64,000 nucleotides of DNA from Ephemerocybe angulata. Its lineage: Eukaryota > Basidiomycota > Agaricomycetes > Agaricales > Psathyrellaceae. The first letter of the stretch is position 1. Each line of letters starts with the position of its first letter. Position numbers and translations under genes: made by a program. The stretch lies in assembly GCA_013368325.1 (NCBI GenBank), contig JAACJK010000001.1:1736001-1800000 (forward strand). Reading direction: 5' to 3'. Under the pieces are notes generated by a model. That model worked only from the letters and a program-made list of their open reading frames with translations, was not told the origin of the DNA and made no database searches. Positions 11,208-27,100 of this stretch are shown here, piece by piece.

Positions 11208-11744
11208 GTCTTTGGAAGTGCCAAAGAATGGACACATTTACGCACTTTTATCTTAGTCTATAGAAATCCAGTGCCTATGAGAGCCAGCTCTTTGCCTTGC
11301 GCTGTCGTTGACGCCCGAAAAGGTCTAATTATTTCGTTTGCCGCCAGCAAAGGTCATCACGTGTTGGAAGAATTGAATCGGAGCTTGAATAACCTCCCTA
11401 GTCGGCGTCGGTCGCTTTTTCGGTGAACAATCCTTTCTTCCTCCTACCAACACCTCCCGCTGTTGTTTTCAGTTCAGGTAAGCTTTTGCTTCAATTCTGC
11501 ATCACGCATGATGCTTGTTTTATCTTATCTACATTGGCGGAACGTTCTTCGAACGGATTGTCGACAAAACTACTGTTCAAACCTGACTTTTTGGTTACTC
11601 CGACGCTTCAATTTTACTCACCCATCCTTTCAGGTGTCCCCCGTTGGTTCATCCACGAGCACGAGCATAACCGCTTCTGGTCGTGTCTATATCTCATTCT
11701 GTAGCCATCCTCGCCTTACCTGTCTCTGTACCCATAGCGTCCCA
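11208..11744. other. Divergent promoter region, DnaJ / NSUN5-like methyltransferase
   Basis: Contains the promoters of the DnaJ gene (-) and the methyltransferase (+). An open frame runs upstream of 11745 in the methyltransferase frame (from about 11463), but its low-complexity, cysteine- and phenylalanine-rich product looks like untranslated leader. No RNA gene was recognised. Confidence 0.45.
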
Positions 11745-13697
11745 ATGAACTTTTATTTCGACGCGAGCAAAATCCTGGATCGCCTTGATGCGAAGCAAGG
11801 TTCGATCAAGGGCCTTATCGCCACTCTTCCAGAGAAAAATAGGAAGAGGTCTGCCGCATTAATCATCGAGACCTTGAAATGTGAGAGGTTCCATGCTTCA
11901 TGCCAACGAGAGCAAACCCTAAGCAAACCCATATCGTGAATTCTGTAGACAAGCCGGTGCTGCTCGAAGTGATAGCTTCATCGGGTCTAATGAAGCAGGA
12001 GCGAAAACTGACCTCGCAAAGCCTTGTCCTTGTCCTTGTACACGACTTGCTACTCGCACGAGGTATACAGTCGGGGGATGGGCCAATCAAGCAGGCAATT
12101 TTGCGTCATAAGACTCGCTTGCATGGAGAGTTCCAAAAACTCAAAATAAAACGGGGTGCTGCATCTACCTCGGAGCTTGCTCAGACCGCAGACGAGCGAT
12201 CAGGTAGGGTCCTCGCAGCCGGCTACTTTGTGATTAAGGACTAATCACGTCCACAGCTGCAATTCCTCGATACGTCCGAGTCAATACAGCAATGTGGACC
12301 ACACCTCAAGCGATTGAATACCTCACCTCTCGCGGATTCACATTAACAGACTCGTATACTTCAGGGTAAAGTTGATTCCTCATCTTAGCCATATGCCTGT
12401 GCCTCATTTTTTCTATTTGTGGGTACGCCTATTCAGCGCAAGTGATAGCAAGGACTTTGCCAAGGACGCCCATATACAGGACCTGTTACTCTTTGCCCCC
12501 CAAACTTCCTTTGCAGATGAGCCCGCCTATCAAACCGGCAAGCTTATCCTCCAGGATAAGGCGTCCTGCTTCCCTGCCGCCGTCCTTGCACCACCTGCGT
12601 CAGACTATGCCGTTGTAATCGACGCGACAGCAGCTCCAGGAAACAAGACGTCACATCTCAGCGCCTTGATGAAAAATAAGGGCAAGGCTAGTGGATTTCC
12701 CCTGTCCTATCCAACGTGGACTTATCCTGTCTTCAACTCATAGCTCTACGCCTTTGAGAGGGACGCTCGTCGATTCAAAACCCTGAAAACGATGCTTGAT
12801 AAGGCGCAGTGCACCAACGCGGTTCCTGTGCACAGGGACTTCCTCACCGTCGATCCAAACGACGGACAGTACAGCTCGGTAACGCATATGTCAGTAGTTC
12901 GTTAAGTTTTCCGGCGTTCAGTAACAGATACTCTTCGGCCTTGCCAGTCTCCTTGACCCTTCATGTAGCGGGTCCGGGATTGTGAACCGATTAGATTACC
13001 TGGTCGAATCCGGTAAGAGGTCCTCGATCGAAAGCTTAAATGCACACCTTCTGACTCCACCGCTCACTTAGGCACAAAAGAAGACGAGGATGTGACGGCG
13101 GACAGGCTTTCAAAACTCGCGGCTTTCCAATTGAAGATGATCAAACATGCAATGAAGTGTATGTGCTCCAAATAACGGAACATTGTCTGAGGTCTAATCT
13201 AATTCTCTACCCCATCGAAACCGTTCATTGCGTCCCTTACGCCCGCCGGAACAGTCCCTCAAGTTAAGAAGATCGTGTACTCGACATGCAGTATTCATGC
13301 CACGGAGAATGAACACGTCGTCCGAGACGCCCTTCTCTCCGAAGAGGCACAAGCAAACCAGTTCTCACTGGCTCCCCGAAACGAGGCATTGGGGAGTTGG
13401 TCGCGGCGCGGGCTTGAAAGCGAGATGGCATCTAAAGGCAAGGCTTTTAGTTCACCGTATTACCATTGCTTACAACTTCGCCTACCCAATGCAGAAGACG
13501 CAGAATCTGTGATACGCTGCTCTCCTGGAGAGGACTTCACGAATGGATTCTTTGTATCGTGTTTCATTCGGGAGGAGGGATGTGGTGTGGAAACCTCGAA
13601 ACGAAAGGCAGAGGATGATGGGAATGCCAACCCTCTAAAGAAGAAAGCGAAGAAAAAGAAAGTGAAGAAGTCTCTCTACCTAGCTAAGGTAGCTTAG
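11745..13697 (+). CDS. RCM1: NSUN5/RCM1-type 25S rRNA m5C methyltransferase
   Basis: S-adenosylmethionine-dependent RNA cytosine-C5 methyltransferase of the NOL1/NOP2/SUN family, the RCM1/NSUN5 branch that modifies large-subunit rRNA in the nucleolus. Landmarks: N-terminal MNFYFDASKILD; IPRYVRVNT; SAM-binding DATAAPGNKTSH (about 12620-12655); YAFERD; the general-base and cysteine motif IV in ILLDPSCSGSG (junction near 12949); and catalytic-cysteine motif VI YSTCSIHATENE (about 13276-13311). A lysine-rich tail (KKKAKKKKVKK) just before the TAG at 13695-13697 fits nuclear or nucleolar import. About seven short introns were inferred. One lies within the motif IV region, where splicing is needed to restore VTHILLDPSC. 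Confidence 0.9.
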
Positions 13698-14030
13698 CAC
13701 TTAGGATAACCCATCTTTCGATTAGCACGTCAATCTGATACTAAGTATTATGTCTATTATGCATCGGCGGAGCGCGCTACGCGACATGAGAATGGATGGA
13801 ATAATGGGTACGACTCGGGACGACATTGTCACGGTCAGTAATAGAGAATCTTACAGCACATCTGGGGTCGCCAACAAATCGATTAATACAACCTGGAGAG
13901 AGAGTCAACCAAAGCTCAGATCTCAGAAGCGGAACTGGCGATATAAGTGGAGGACGGAATCCTGTACAAGTCAATGTCGTATAGGAAGTTAATTAGGGCA
14001 GTTAGAGAGAGTCTCGAGACGAAAAAAGTG

Positions 14031-15902
14031 TTAGGACATCTGCTGCTGGGTGTATTGGCCTTGATAGTAGGCCGCGTAGTTCGAGTAGTCTTGACCTTGG
14101 CCTCCGTATCCAGCCGCTGCTTGACCGCCGTAACCTTGCCATTGGGAAGACGCATCACCGTAACCACCTGAAGCACCAGGGTATCCGCCGTAACCGCCTT
14201 GAGGAGGGCGATATTGCTGTTGCTGGGGAGGAGGCGCTTGCTGGGCCCACACCTCGGGACGACGCCAAGGAGGAATGTTCGTACCACCTGCGGTAATGTC
14301 ATGGCCGCCCATCGTAGGCGCCGACCAGTTCTTGTTAGGATCGTTAGCAGCTGGGGTTTCACCTAACTCTGCCATGAGACTAGCGTATTCCGAATCGAAT
14401 CCACCACGATTGGTGGGCGGGCCGCCTGGAGGAGGAGGAGGAGCATTAGGATCTCTGTTGACCTGGCAATCCCTGGCCATGTGCCCAGCACTCCCGCAAA
14501 CACGACAAATGATGTTGGCGGTAAAGTTGCGCTGTTCAGGGCAGTCATATTTCCTGTGGCCAACGCCACCGCAGTTCTGGCAGATCTGGTTTTCATCGTC
14601 GCGGAGAGTACCGTTGAGGGCCGCCAATTCGCGAAGTTGATTCCTTTTGTGGTCGTTCTGGCCTTCGGGAGTAGAAGCCGCCTTAAAAATGTTAGCGTAA
14701 GGGAGAGTTAGACGATCAAGGAATGAAGAAAGACTAACCGTTTCAATGACCCTGTTAATCATCTTGACACAAGCTGCAACCTTTTCGTCGCTTTCAGCAA
14801 TGACCAAGCAATGGAGATCCTCTTCCGCGTCGTCGGCAAACTGGTCAGGACGAGCTTTACCCTCCTTGACACTGCCCTTGCCACGGATGCTGATCTTGGC
14901 ACCGCTTTCCCTCTCCATCTTCTTCAAACTGTTGCCTCTAGGACCTACAAGCAAACCGAAGAAGTTGATCTCCGGAAATTCCTTGACTGGAATGTAGACC
15001 TTGTCCGAAGGTCGTTGAGATCGCTTTTGTTGGTGGTATTCGACGGGAGGACGGAAGTTGGGGTCGTTCTTCATGGCTCTTTCGACAAGGCGAACACGTT
15101 CCTCCTCCAATTTCTTGCGGTAACGAACCTCCCTAGTGTTAGTTCGGCGACCCTGCGAGTCGTATGTAGGAGGGGGAGAAGGAGATCTGAAAAACCCAGT
15201 CAGAAGTCTACATATGCGGATAAACTTGGTAACTGCTAACCTTTCGCGCTCAGGGGGGACGAAGTCGTTCAGCCGTAACTTGCGGTTGATCTCCTCCAAG
15301 CGAAGATGGATAGCGTAGTTATCAAGCTGGGCCTGCGAAACACCGGCGGCAGAGATGGCGGTGGGAAGTCCAGGAATCTCTGTCTTGGCTTCACCCCATC
15401 GACTGCGCCTTTTGCGGGGTGCATTTGGGTCAACTGATGTGGAGACGGGCAAATTAGGCGGGTTAGTGGATGTTAAGGTTAGTAAACGAGCGCGAGCCCG
15501 AATGCGACATAAAGAAAACAAACGCTGAATTGAAAACTTCAGGTTATAGGTGAGGATGGAAACCAGTCATTCACGGGGACGAGGAGCACAGTCCATTAGG
15601 CCGAAATCAGAGAAGTAGGACTCACGTTTAGGATCTCCAGTGATTGGAGAGTCATCGCGGCCGCGCTTTACAGAACTCTCGCGATCCACGCTCTGTTGAC
15701 GGGGGTATACTGAAGGGGACGGCTGAGCGAGCTGAGGGGCGTGGTTGTCCTCCGCTGGGGCGGGTCCGAAGCGACGACGGGTTCCGAGGGGGACTAAATA
15801 GCGAATAAATCGAGATTATTCAAAAGGAGCAGAAAACGAGGGCATTCAAACAAGCTCACCGTCATTAGTTCCCGTGATTTGGCGAGTCGCAGGCTTCCAC
15901 AT
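14031..15902 (-). CDS. MSL5: Branchpoint-binding protein BBP/SF1
   Basis: Splicing factor that recognises the intron branchpoint in the early spliceosome. Order: N-terminal MWKPATRQITGTN; a Lys/Arg-rich segment followed by RKRRSRWG (the U2AF-contacting tryptophan motif of SF1 proteins); a helix-hairpin region around PGLPTAISAAGVS; a KH-QUA2 RNA-binding domain (EINFFGLLVGPRGNSLKKME, then KISIRGKGSVKEG); two CCHC zinc knuckles (CQNCGGVGHRKYDC, CRVCGSAGHMARDC); and a Pro/Gly/Gln/Tyr-rich tail ending QQQMS. Introns were inferred after the first 14 codons, near the RSRW exon (about 190 nt), within the linker and in the KH/QUA2 region. The tail's Gly-Tyr-Gln repeats are low complexity. It is divergent with XPB across fewer than 200 bp. 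Confidence 0.93.
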
Positions 15903-16099
15903 TTTGAGCAATAAAGTCGAACGTCAGCGGTGGTCGTAGTCAAAAGCAAAGAAACAATTTACAATGCAAGCCATCCACGTCTTCCCATGTTTGAGACTCC
16001 GTCTGCTGACTCAGCCACTTGCACTGTTGCGGCACCGCCTGACTGGCCCCAAACAGGACATTCTTTGACCGCGACCACCATTACCCTCTTCTCCCCGCC
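15903..16099. promoter_or_regulatory. Short divergent promoter between BBP/SF1 and XPB/SSL2
   Basis: Fewer than 200 bp separate the BBP ATG (15902, minus) from the presumed XPB ATG (16100, plus), so both core promoters must lie here. No clear TATA box is visible. The exact extent depends on the unresolved first exon of XPB. Confidence 0.5.
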
Positions 16100-19528
<3,429 letters not shown>

Positions 19529-19957
19529 TCGACACTACTATCTCCCTTTCATGTATTTTTACTGATTTTGCGCATTGGCAGTTCAAATTATTAAATAATT
19601 AATTCATCATTTTCCAGGCTGATAAGTCTAAAATAATTTAGGTCCGCCACTTCTAAATTGGGATTCCAATAGCCTTGCCATCGCTCTCCCCCTCATTCTC
19701 GTCAATCCATGCGGCTGAGAGCGATCAGTGGCCGCTTCAGGGGCTGTACAATCTGGAGGGCGTCAAGATGCATCGTCCGAAGATCCCGCAGAGATGGGTT
19801 TGTTTTCCGGCCAGACTCTCGAGATCTGATCTGTCCTTTTAAGGATGGGTCCAACGCATCCCCGATGAGAAGTGGGTGGGCAAAGGCCCTTATATGCCTG
19901 GTATTAAGGGAACGGGAAACACAGTCGCTTCCCCCCCTGACTCACTGATATCTCACC
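19529..19957. other. Intergenic: XPB 3' flank and bZIP promoter
   Basis: AT-rich just after the XPB stop (19590-19640, with TTATTAAATAATTAATTC). Closer to the bZIP ATG there is CTTATATGCC (about 19890) and a pyrimidine-rich tract before the start. No gene was recognised. Confidence 0.5.
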
Positions 19958-21082
19958 ATGTCTTCGTCCTCCAAAAGAGGTCGCAAGCGCAACGATAACC
20001 TTCCTCCTAACCGCGCTCGCGATGTACAGCGAGCATTCCGAGCTCGACGCGCTGCTCATCTTCAGGTACGGGTGAATTTGTAGACGCCATAGCTAATACT
20101 AATTGAAATTTCGGGTGCCATTTAGGCGTTGGAGCAGAGGGTCGCTGAATTAGAGGAGGAGAACAATTACCTCCGCCAAGAACTCAACCTTCCTCCATCC
20201 AGTCGACCCCCCCTGGGCAGAGGACCAACTGGGAAGGACAGGCCGAAGCTGGAATCGGGGTCCAATGGCTCTCCCTTTGGCTCCAGCCGCGATTCCTCGT
20301 CTTTGGCAGGCTCCCCGCCGTCGCGCCAGAGCTCTGTTTCGCCAGGAGACACCATCCCTGTTTCGATGTCTCCATCCTGCCCAATGACTTTGATCGGGGA
20401 CAATGGAACATGGGACGACAGTATTGCCTTGCAAGACCATTCTCATCCAACGAACCCCTCTCCCACCCAGATTCATGATGGACAATACCAGATGGCTCCC
20501 ATCCCCACTTCCATCCCACTGAAGTCGATGGCATATCCCTCTTACCCCAACACCGTTCCTTCTTCTTCACGACACACCAGTGACCCATACGTCAATCATA
20601 ACGCTCAAGGCTACTCCCATGCGCCCGAACGACCGTCCTCCACCCACTACCCTCATCACAGCTACCTCATGCGCGAAGACATGAGAGAAGACGTCTCTCG
20701 CTCCCACTTTCTGCAATACCCCAGCCCTCCATCCAATGGTTTTCATCATTCCCAAGCCCCGCCGCACTCGGCACAGGTCCCAGCTAGACACCTCCATCAC
20801 CCTCAGCCATCCAGCACCCATGCGCATTCTATTCATCAGAACCAGGACTATGCTCGAGAATCTCCCGTGCCGTTCAACACACGCAGGCAGGTGACAAATA
20901 CCTCTGGATATGCCCCCGGACAAGGCTACCCCAGCCTCGCGAACCCCTCGAATTTGACGTTGCAGTCCCGATCCCAGCTTACCGACTACATCCAATCTAG
21001 AGCGTCTGATGCCCCCCAATCCCTCGGCAGCACCGCACGGTCACCCTACAATTCCGACGGCCGTCTCCGCTCGCTGACATAG
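19958..21082 (+). CDS. bZIP transcription factor, AP-1/Yap-like with altered basic region
   Basis: DNA-binding regulator. Two exons split by an intron (about 20066-20126) between the basic region and the zipper. The basic region (residues 6-34) includes KRGRKRND and ARDVQRAFRARRAAH; the zipper leucines are at residues 38, 45 and 52 (LEQRVAELEEENNYL). Aligned on the fixed Arg28-x9-Leu38 spacing, residue 20, where nearly all bZIPs have the base-contacting Asn, is Ala; the Phe27-Arg28 pair of the Yap/Pap1 class is kept. The rest (about 280 residues) is disordered and rich in Pro, Ser, His, Gln and Tyr, consistent with a transactivation region. There are no visible cysteine-rich redox domains such as those of Yap1. 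It ends at TAG 21080-21082. Confidence 0.85.
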
Positions 21083-22112
21083 ATCTAGGTCTGGCTTCCC
21101 CTGTGCAGTTCCAAGTTTCCCTTGTATTGTTCCAACGGGCTTCTGGTTTCTTTTTCGTCATTCTGCTATCCTTTCCTTTATCATTGGTCGGTTTAACGAG
21201 TCAGCTGTAGATATAGTCGCTTGGACTTCGAAGACTGCTTTATGCGCAGTATGCAATGTATTATCATAATCATCGATATCCGGGATTTTTGTTTTATTTA
21301 TCCTATATACCTAGACACACTACACTACGTATACCGTAACTTACAGCCCAGTCCTAAACCAGTATAAACACTCTCTGTGCAATATCCCCAATACAACGGC
21401 ATCCTGCAAACGGAGGGTGCGTGTGCGATTTCGACGGCCAGACGACAGTCATCGAGGGCGCCCCTGGTTTTTTGAGATAATCCACTGTGGTGCCAAATTG
21501 ATCTCGACCGATGCATGCATTTTATGGCCATGCATCCGAGGCGCCAAATATACGCGTGGTCACTGACATGCAACTGTAGCCTGTACGGCCTCCCGTGGCT
21601 CGCCAAAACTATTTAAGAACGCGGAGCTCGAACGGAACCAGTGGGACTGGGCGAATCTGATTGACCTGATATGCTATCAGATATGCTATCATCGCACTTA
21701 TGTCCATTAAGGGGCGCCCTGCACCGTCCGGTTCAGCGCAGCTCTTATCTGCCGGTGGTGGTGGAGGCGGCCAAGGGACCCTGAGCAGCCTTGGGCAGCC
21801 CACCCCATGACCGGATTGGAGCAGCCACAGGAACTCTCAGCTCCGCCATACGGACGCTCTTCACGCGCATTCGATGGCGGCGGTCCATGGGCACAAGCAT
21901 CTGTGGGCGGGACAGGTCACCAAAAATAAAAGGAGTAATGTAGAATATACAAGCCGTCCTAAAAGATGGTATGCATGGTGCCGCGCCGACCATGTAAGTG
22001 CGGAGAGGCCCAGAGAAGCCCAGAGAGGCACAGGGGAGACGGATGCAGATTTAAATTCAAGGCCATCAAAGAACAAAACAAGGCACCGAGGTCGGGCCAT
22101 GGTCTCTTCGGT
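21083..22112. other. Convergent intergenic region, bZIP / UNG
   Basis: About 1 kb between the 3' ends of the bZIP gene (+) and UNG (-). Short open frames of up to about 100 codons are present on both strands, without splice partners or recognisable products. The bZIP 3' UTR presumably occupies the first few hundred bases. A duplicated GATATGCTATCA occurs near 21668-21690. Confidence 0.45.
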
Positions 22113-23799
22113 TTACAATGCGCACCACTCGACTCTGCCTCCAGGCCCGTACCTTTCTTCGAGCCAGGCGTTCGCCTTGACGAAGTGACCGTTCCCAAAA
22201 AAGCCCCGGTCTGCCGAGTAGGGAGATGGGTGCTGTTAACGAGATAGCATCTTAGAAGCCACGCGAAACATGTAAGAAAGAAACGGAACTGACAGCGCTG
22301 GTTAGAATAAGGTGCTTCGACTGAATGGTGGGGTGGGCGAACGGTATCGTGTTTGTTGTCATCATGCATGTTCGAGAGAAGGAAACAAACGGCAGATAAC
22401 GGACCTTGTCTAGCTTCGAAACGCGCTCAGCTGCCCAAGCGCCCCAGGCAAGGAATACTATTCCACGCCCAATGCCCGTGGACTCCGACCCGTTAGGTCC
22501 ATTTGGTAGATTGGCTCCCCCGTATTGATCGACAACGTCAATTACCTTCTCCGTAAATCGTTCCCAGCCCCGGCGGGAGTGTGAGCCTGCTGCTTTAGCC
22601 TTAACGGTGAGGCAGGTGTTCAGCAATAGAACGCCGTTGTTCGCCCACGAGATGAGGTTACTATTTCCCGACGGCAATCGCATCATGAGTCCGTCAAGAA
22701 ATGCGGGTGGGAAGAGACATACCCATGCTTAGGAGGTATAAAGTCGGGATATTCTGTCTTGAGTTCTTGATAGATCTGTAGAAAGTGTTAGAGAAGTTTG
22801 TCGAACACCATCTGACGGGTTGCTCACGTTTAGGAGAGATGGTGGGATCTTCACGCCGTGAGGGACGGAAAAACAGAGGCCTGCCGCGTTCAGGTTCCGC
22901 CGTTAGCGAGGTGTCTTCAGCTTCAATTGAACGGCATACCATGTGCTTGACCAGCCCCATGATATGGGTCTGTGGGATATTGTATGAGTAAGGCAGACGG
23001 GACGATCCAAACGAACAACAGATCGAATGTTGCCGTGTACGAACCTTGTCCAATTATAACAGCTTTCACTTTGCCAAGAGGCGTCTTTGACCAGGTATAT
23101 ATATCCTTGGCTGTAAAGGGAATGAGCTATCGCAATTGAACGCACTTGTAGAAGGAGGATTCGGGCTTACCCGGTGGATAGATTTGAAGAGAAGGTGACG
23201 TGTCGAGGGATGATTTGAGGCCAGCGTCCCAGAGGAATCGTTTCAGATCCAAGAAATATGGCTTCCTAATCTCGTCTTTCAGGAGCTTGAGCCTGGATAG
23301 GTGAGTGCTGTGTTAGCCTTCTAGGTGTAGAGGTTCGGGTACAATTCCGAAGTACGAACAAGCGGAAGGCAAGCCATTTGGTCCATGTGCTACGTCGGAT
23401 GATGGATCGAAGGACTCACCAACTCAGTGCCAGTGTATCGCATTCAAGTTTAAGCAGATTCTTTTCTTCGTCTGTGAGAGAAGTCTGCAAAGCATTTTTA
23501 GAGAATGGGATAGAGTTCAGTTTTGGGCGCTGGGAGGTAGCGGTGGGTATGGCTGTTGTGGGTCTACTAGCACCAGACCCGGTTTTCTGCTTCTTTTGCG
23601 AGGACTGAGATATGGTCCTCACCCCAGAGGGTGTAAAGAATGCGTCGATGGTAGTCTTAGACCGGAGTTTGGTGCCCCTAGATGCCTCAGCCTTTTCGGT
23701 GTCAACAGGCTCGGGGGGTTCGGAGGCTTTCCTTTTGGCTGTCAGATGGGAAGAAGCACCCGTGTTCTTTACAGACTCCATCGGCGATGGGTCGCTCAT
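22113..23799 (-). CDS. UNG1: Uracil-DNA glycosylase (family 1 UNG)
   Basis: Base-excision-repair enzyme that removes uracil from DNA. The ATG at 23799 starts [10 protein letters not shown]. The disordered N-terminus carries [12 protein letters not shown], a PCNA-interacting-box-like motif in which Lys replaces the usual first Gln. Catalytic landmarks appear after splicing: [16 protein letters not shown] (the water-activating Asp), [49 protein letters not shown], and the DNA-intercalation loop [13 protein letters not shown]. It ends VEWCAL before TAA at 22113-22115. Introns were inferred at six or more places; two interrupt the active-site region between GQ and DPYH and after QAH. The C-terminus WCAL fits the family, where the last helix ends shortly after the DW or EW residues. 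Confidence 0.92.
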
Positions 23800-24152
23800 T
23801 TCAAGGTCAAAGAAGAATATGAGAATGGGTCGTTGCGCTGGCAGGTCGTGGCGAAAGTCAAAGCTCAACTCCGCACGCGACGCGCCGGGCTAAATTAGGA
23901 GAGCGTGTCAGGGTCAAGCATGTGATCTCATCGGTATCCCCGCTGAGCGGCAGGCCGTAGCACCGGGCAGCCACATTGCTCGTTTGGGGTTGGGCCCGAC
24001 CCAGCGCTGTCACACTACCATCGAATTATTCAAGCTGCCTCGTTCACGCTCTTCCCCGTCGCCGCCCTCGACGCGGCAGGCACCCGCAAGGACAGACACA
24101 AATCGCAAACATGGGCCCAGGTTCCGGAGACGCCTTGGATCGGTGACCGGCA
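23800..24152. promoter_or_regulatory. Divergent promoter region, UNG / dolichol kinase
   Basis: About 350 bp between two divergent ATGs. A TTG-initiated frame extends upstream of the UNG ATG (to 23868) without an ATG and was not used. No TATA box or other site is obvious. Confidence 0.45.
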
Positions 24153-27100
24153 ATGGCAATGATGAACGCAGTAGAGGAAGGGAGACTGTTCAGGCTGTTC
24201 AAGGATGGAGTACGAGCTACCAGGGCGGATCTTCTGGGTGCGTCGACAGTCTATGCTGTTCAAGTGTTGGATGCCAACCCCTATTCTAGCTCTGAATCTC
24301 TAGACTCCACTGACACAGACTCGGAGAGCGATTCTGAACAGAGAAGCTCGAGGGGGCGTTCATTCTCCCAGTCGCGACCTGCAAATAGACAGGTAGAGAG
24401 TAGCTCGAACAACGCGAATCCTACATCGTTCATCCGAGCAAGGAGTCCGGACAGGGTTACGACGTCATCTGGAGAGTCGACAACCACAGTTTTCCAGAGC
24501 GTTCTCAATCGGACGAGGAAAGGCCCATTTACGCGTTCTCGCTCCCCGGCCGTCCACCGACCTCAACAACCTGGGATTATGCGCCATCTATCCCCTGCAT
24601 CATCACGTCCTTCAAGAAGACACCCACTACTCATTCCCATATCATTATTACCTGCAACCATCGCATTTCGACTCCCATTTCCCTTCACGAGACACGGATG
24701 CCATTTTGCCGTTGACACACGAAAGCTCGGAGAATTTCTCGTCCTGATATCTTCATTGCTATATGCAACATCATACCTCTCGCCGCTCGACACCCACGTA
24801 TCTAATTTCCTGACCATCGACGACTGGCAAGCTTTCGGTACGTATCTTCGACCTGAATATCACACGCCTCTGTCGTTACTGAGCTGGCATCCGTTATAGA
24901 GCTTCGTATAATCGCATCTTTATCGACATTATATTTCATATGGGCACACAGTGCCTTCGCAGACGTGCCAACCACGGTTCCCAAAAAAGAGTCACCGGCA
25001 CCTCAGCCTGCGGTCACGCCCAATCGCCCCGCCTCACCACGCCATTTCGAGAGCAAGGATGCTATGCGCAAGGCTTCGATAGCTCTAAATACCGTAGATA
25101 AAAGCGGCTTTGGATACATATGGATGTCTGTGCCGAAGAATTATAGGTTAGTTGTGGTATGCCTGATCCCAGAAAAAATACTGACGGCGTCAAAAGGGAA
25201 TCGCGAGACGACGGCATGGCGACAGGTCTCCTCCTGGGCCCGTTAATTGCTACCTGCGTTCTAATTTCAGCTACACGCCGCGCGACGACATCCCCGGGAA
25301 CTGCACTCCTGTCTAATTGGCTCATTGAACCTCCTCTCCAACTCAGGAACGGCGTAGACGCCTTCTCTGCTCTCGTTTCGTCCAGACGAGCATTGGTCGA
25401 CTTGAGCACTTTCTGCTCTGTGATGCTCCTGTCTAATGTCTGCGCGTCCTGGTGGGCTGAGCGGCGTGCTAAAAAGGTGGCGAACAAACCGGAGGGAGAG
25501 AGGGCGTCCGTTCCACGCAGTGAAGCACGTCGGTTCATCTATTACGTTGTGTTCACACTGGGCGCTAGCATCGGCCTTCTCTGCTTAAGAGGTTATCTCC
25601 GCCACAAGGACGTCGCGATATGGCAAAGTGAGCCTTTTCTGCAACTCTGCTGCGGTTCTCTAAATGTTTTCCTTATTTAACTCGTGTTGTTAGGCATGAA
25701 CCATTTTGAGGCAGTACTCGCTTCTGTGTTTTACCCTTTCACGTTATACGCGGGATTACGCCTTGCGCACAGAGGGTTCACAGTGGGCGAGCTCGGTCTT
25801 GTCTGCTTCGGCGGCACGGCGATATGTCTGGAGTTTTTACACCTGACAATTGCTAAGGTATGTTATCCGGGCTTGCTAAGGCTAGCAATCCTCCCAGTAC
25901 CTAGCTAACGTTCACATCAGATGTGGCCAGTGACGACGCCATTCATTCGGACGTACCGACTGCCCAATCCGCTTTTGATCTTTCAGATAGCTCTGATAGT
26001 CGGGTCATTCTTGACGGGCTTTCTACTGTCGCCCTTCCTCGTGCTCTCTCGCAATACAGCACAAAGGCCGGCGTATCGGATGCGCTTTCCCCAGGAAAAG
26101 CTGCGAAGCCGCAAGTACTACGCGCTTGGATTTTATGCTGGCTCTGTCTTCTGTATCGGAGTCTTCATTGGGCTTTGGACCAGGTGGTGCCTTGGCTCTC
26201 GAGATCCTTGGCTTTGGACTATCTTTTACATCACGGAGGGGAAGAAGAAATGGAGTCGTCCGGCTCTTTTGAGCTACTGGGCTCTGCTCGGGTGTATCAG
26301 CGTTGCGGGGTGGGGGAGGCAGGTTGCCAGGAGCCGACGGTTCAGGTTACGCAACCAGCCCGGGGCGGCGGATTTGGACGTAGCTTCTATGTTTTCTTTC
26401 AACACCGAGTCCACCGGGGGGAGCGCTCAGAATTCGAACTCACTGGTGCCATCGTTTCCAACCCTACCTAACATCACCATGCCTAGTTTGCCGACTGGCT
26501 CAAATGTGGCAACAGAGTTGTTGGATGCCGCAGACAAGCAGATCCCGACACTGGGATTGAATGCCAGGAGGAAATTCTTTCACGCCTTGGCGGTCGTTAT
26601 GTTTGTCCCAGGTATTGCGATTGATGTGAGTTGGCGTTTGAGTCGGTCTTCATACATTCTTCGCTAATATCCAAACCCCTCTCTGTAGCCGGCGTTCACG
26701 CATCTATCGTTTAGCGCTGCGTTTGCCTTCTTCACCTTCGTGGAGTATGTGCGGTACTTCGCCGTATATCCATTTGGCGCGGCCATTCACATCTTCATGA
26801 ACGAATTTTTGGATCACCGAGATGGCGGAACAGCTATCTTGAGTCATTTCTATTTGTTGACAGGATGTGCTGGGAGTGTGTGGCTTGAAGAGTACGTGAA
26901 TCTTACGACGGTTCATGCTTTTTACTCATCCTGTGCAGCCCGTCTCCCATCCTTCTCTACACTGGTGTTTTGACTCTCGGCGTGGGGGATGCAGCGGTAT
27001 GTGTCTGGTTTTGATTCCGCGATGATTGTGGATCGCTAACGTGGGGAAGGCGTCACTTATTGGAAGGAAATTTGGACTCCGTAAATGGTCGCCGACGACG

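Noticed and set aside
23800..23868. N-terminal extension of UNG
   Set aside because: The extension begins with TTG, not ATG; the first ATG is at 23799.
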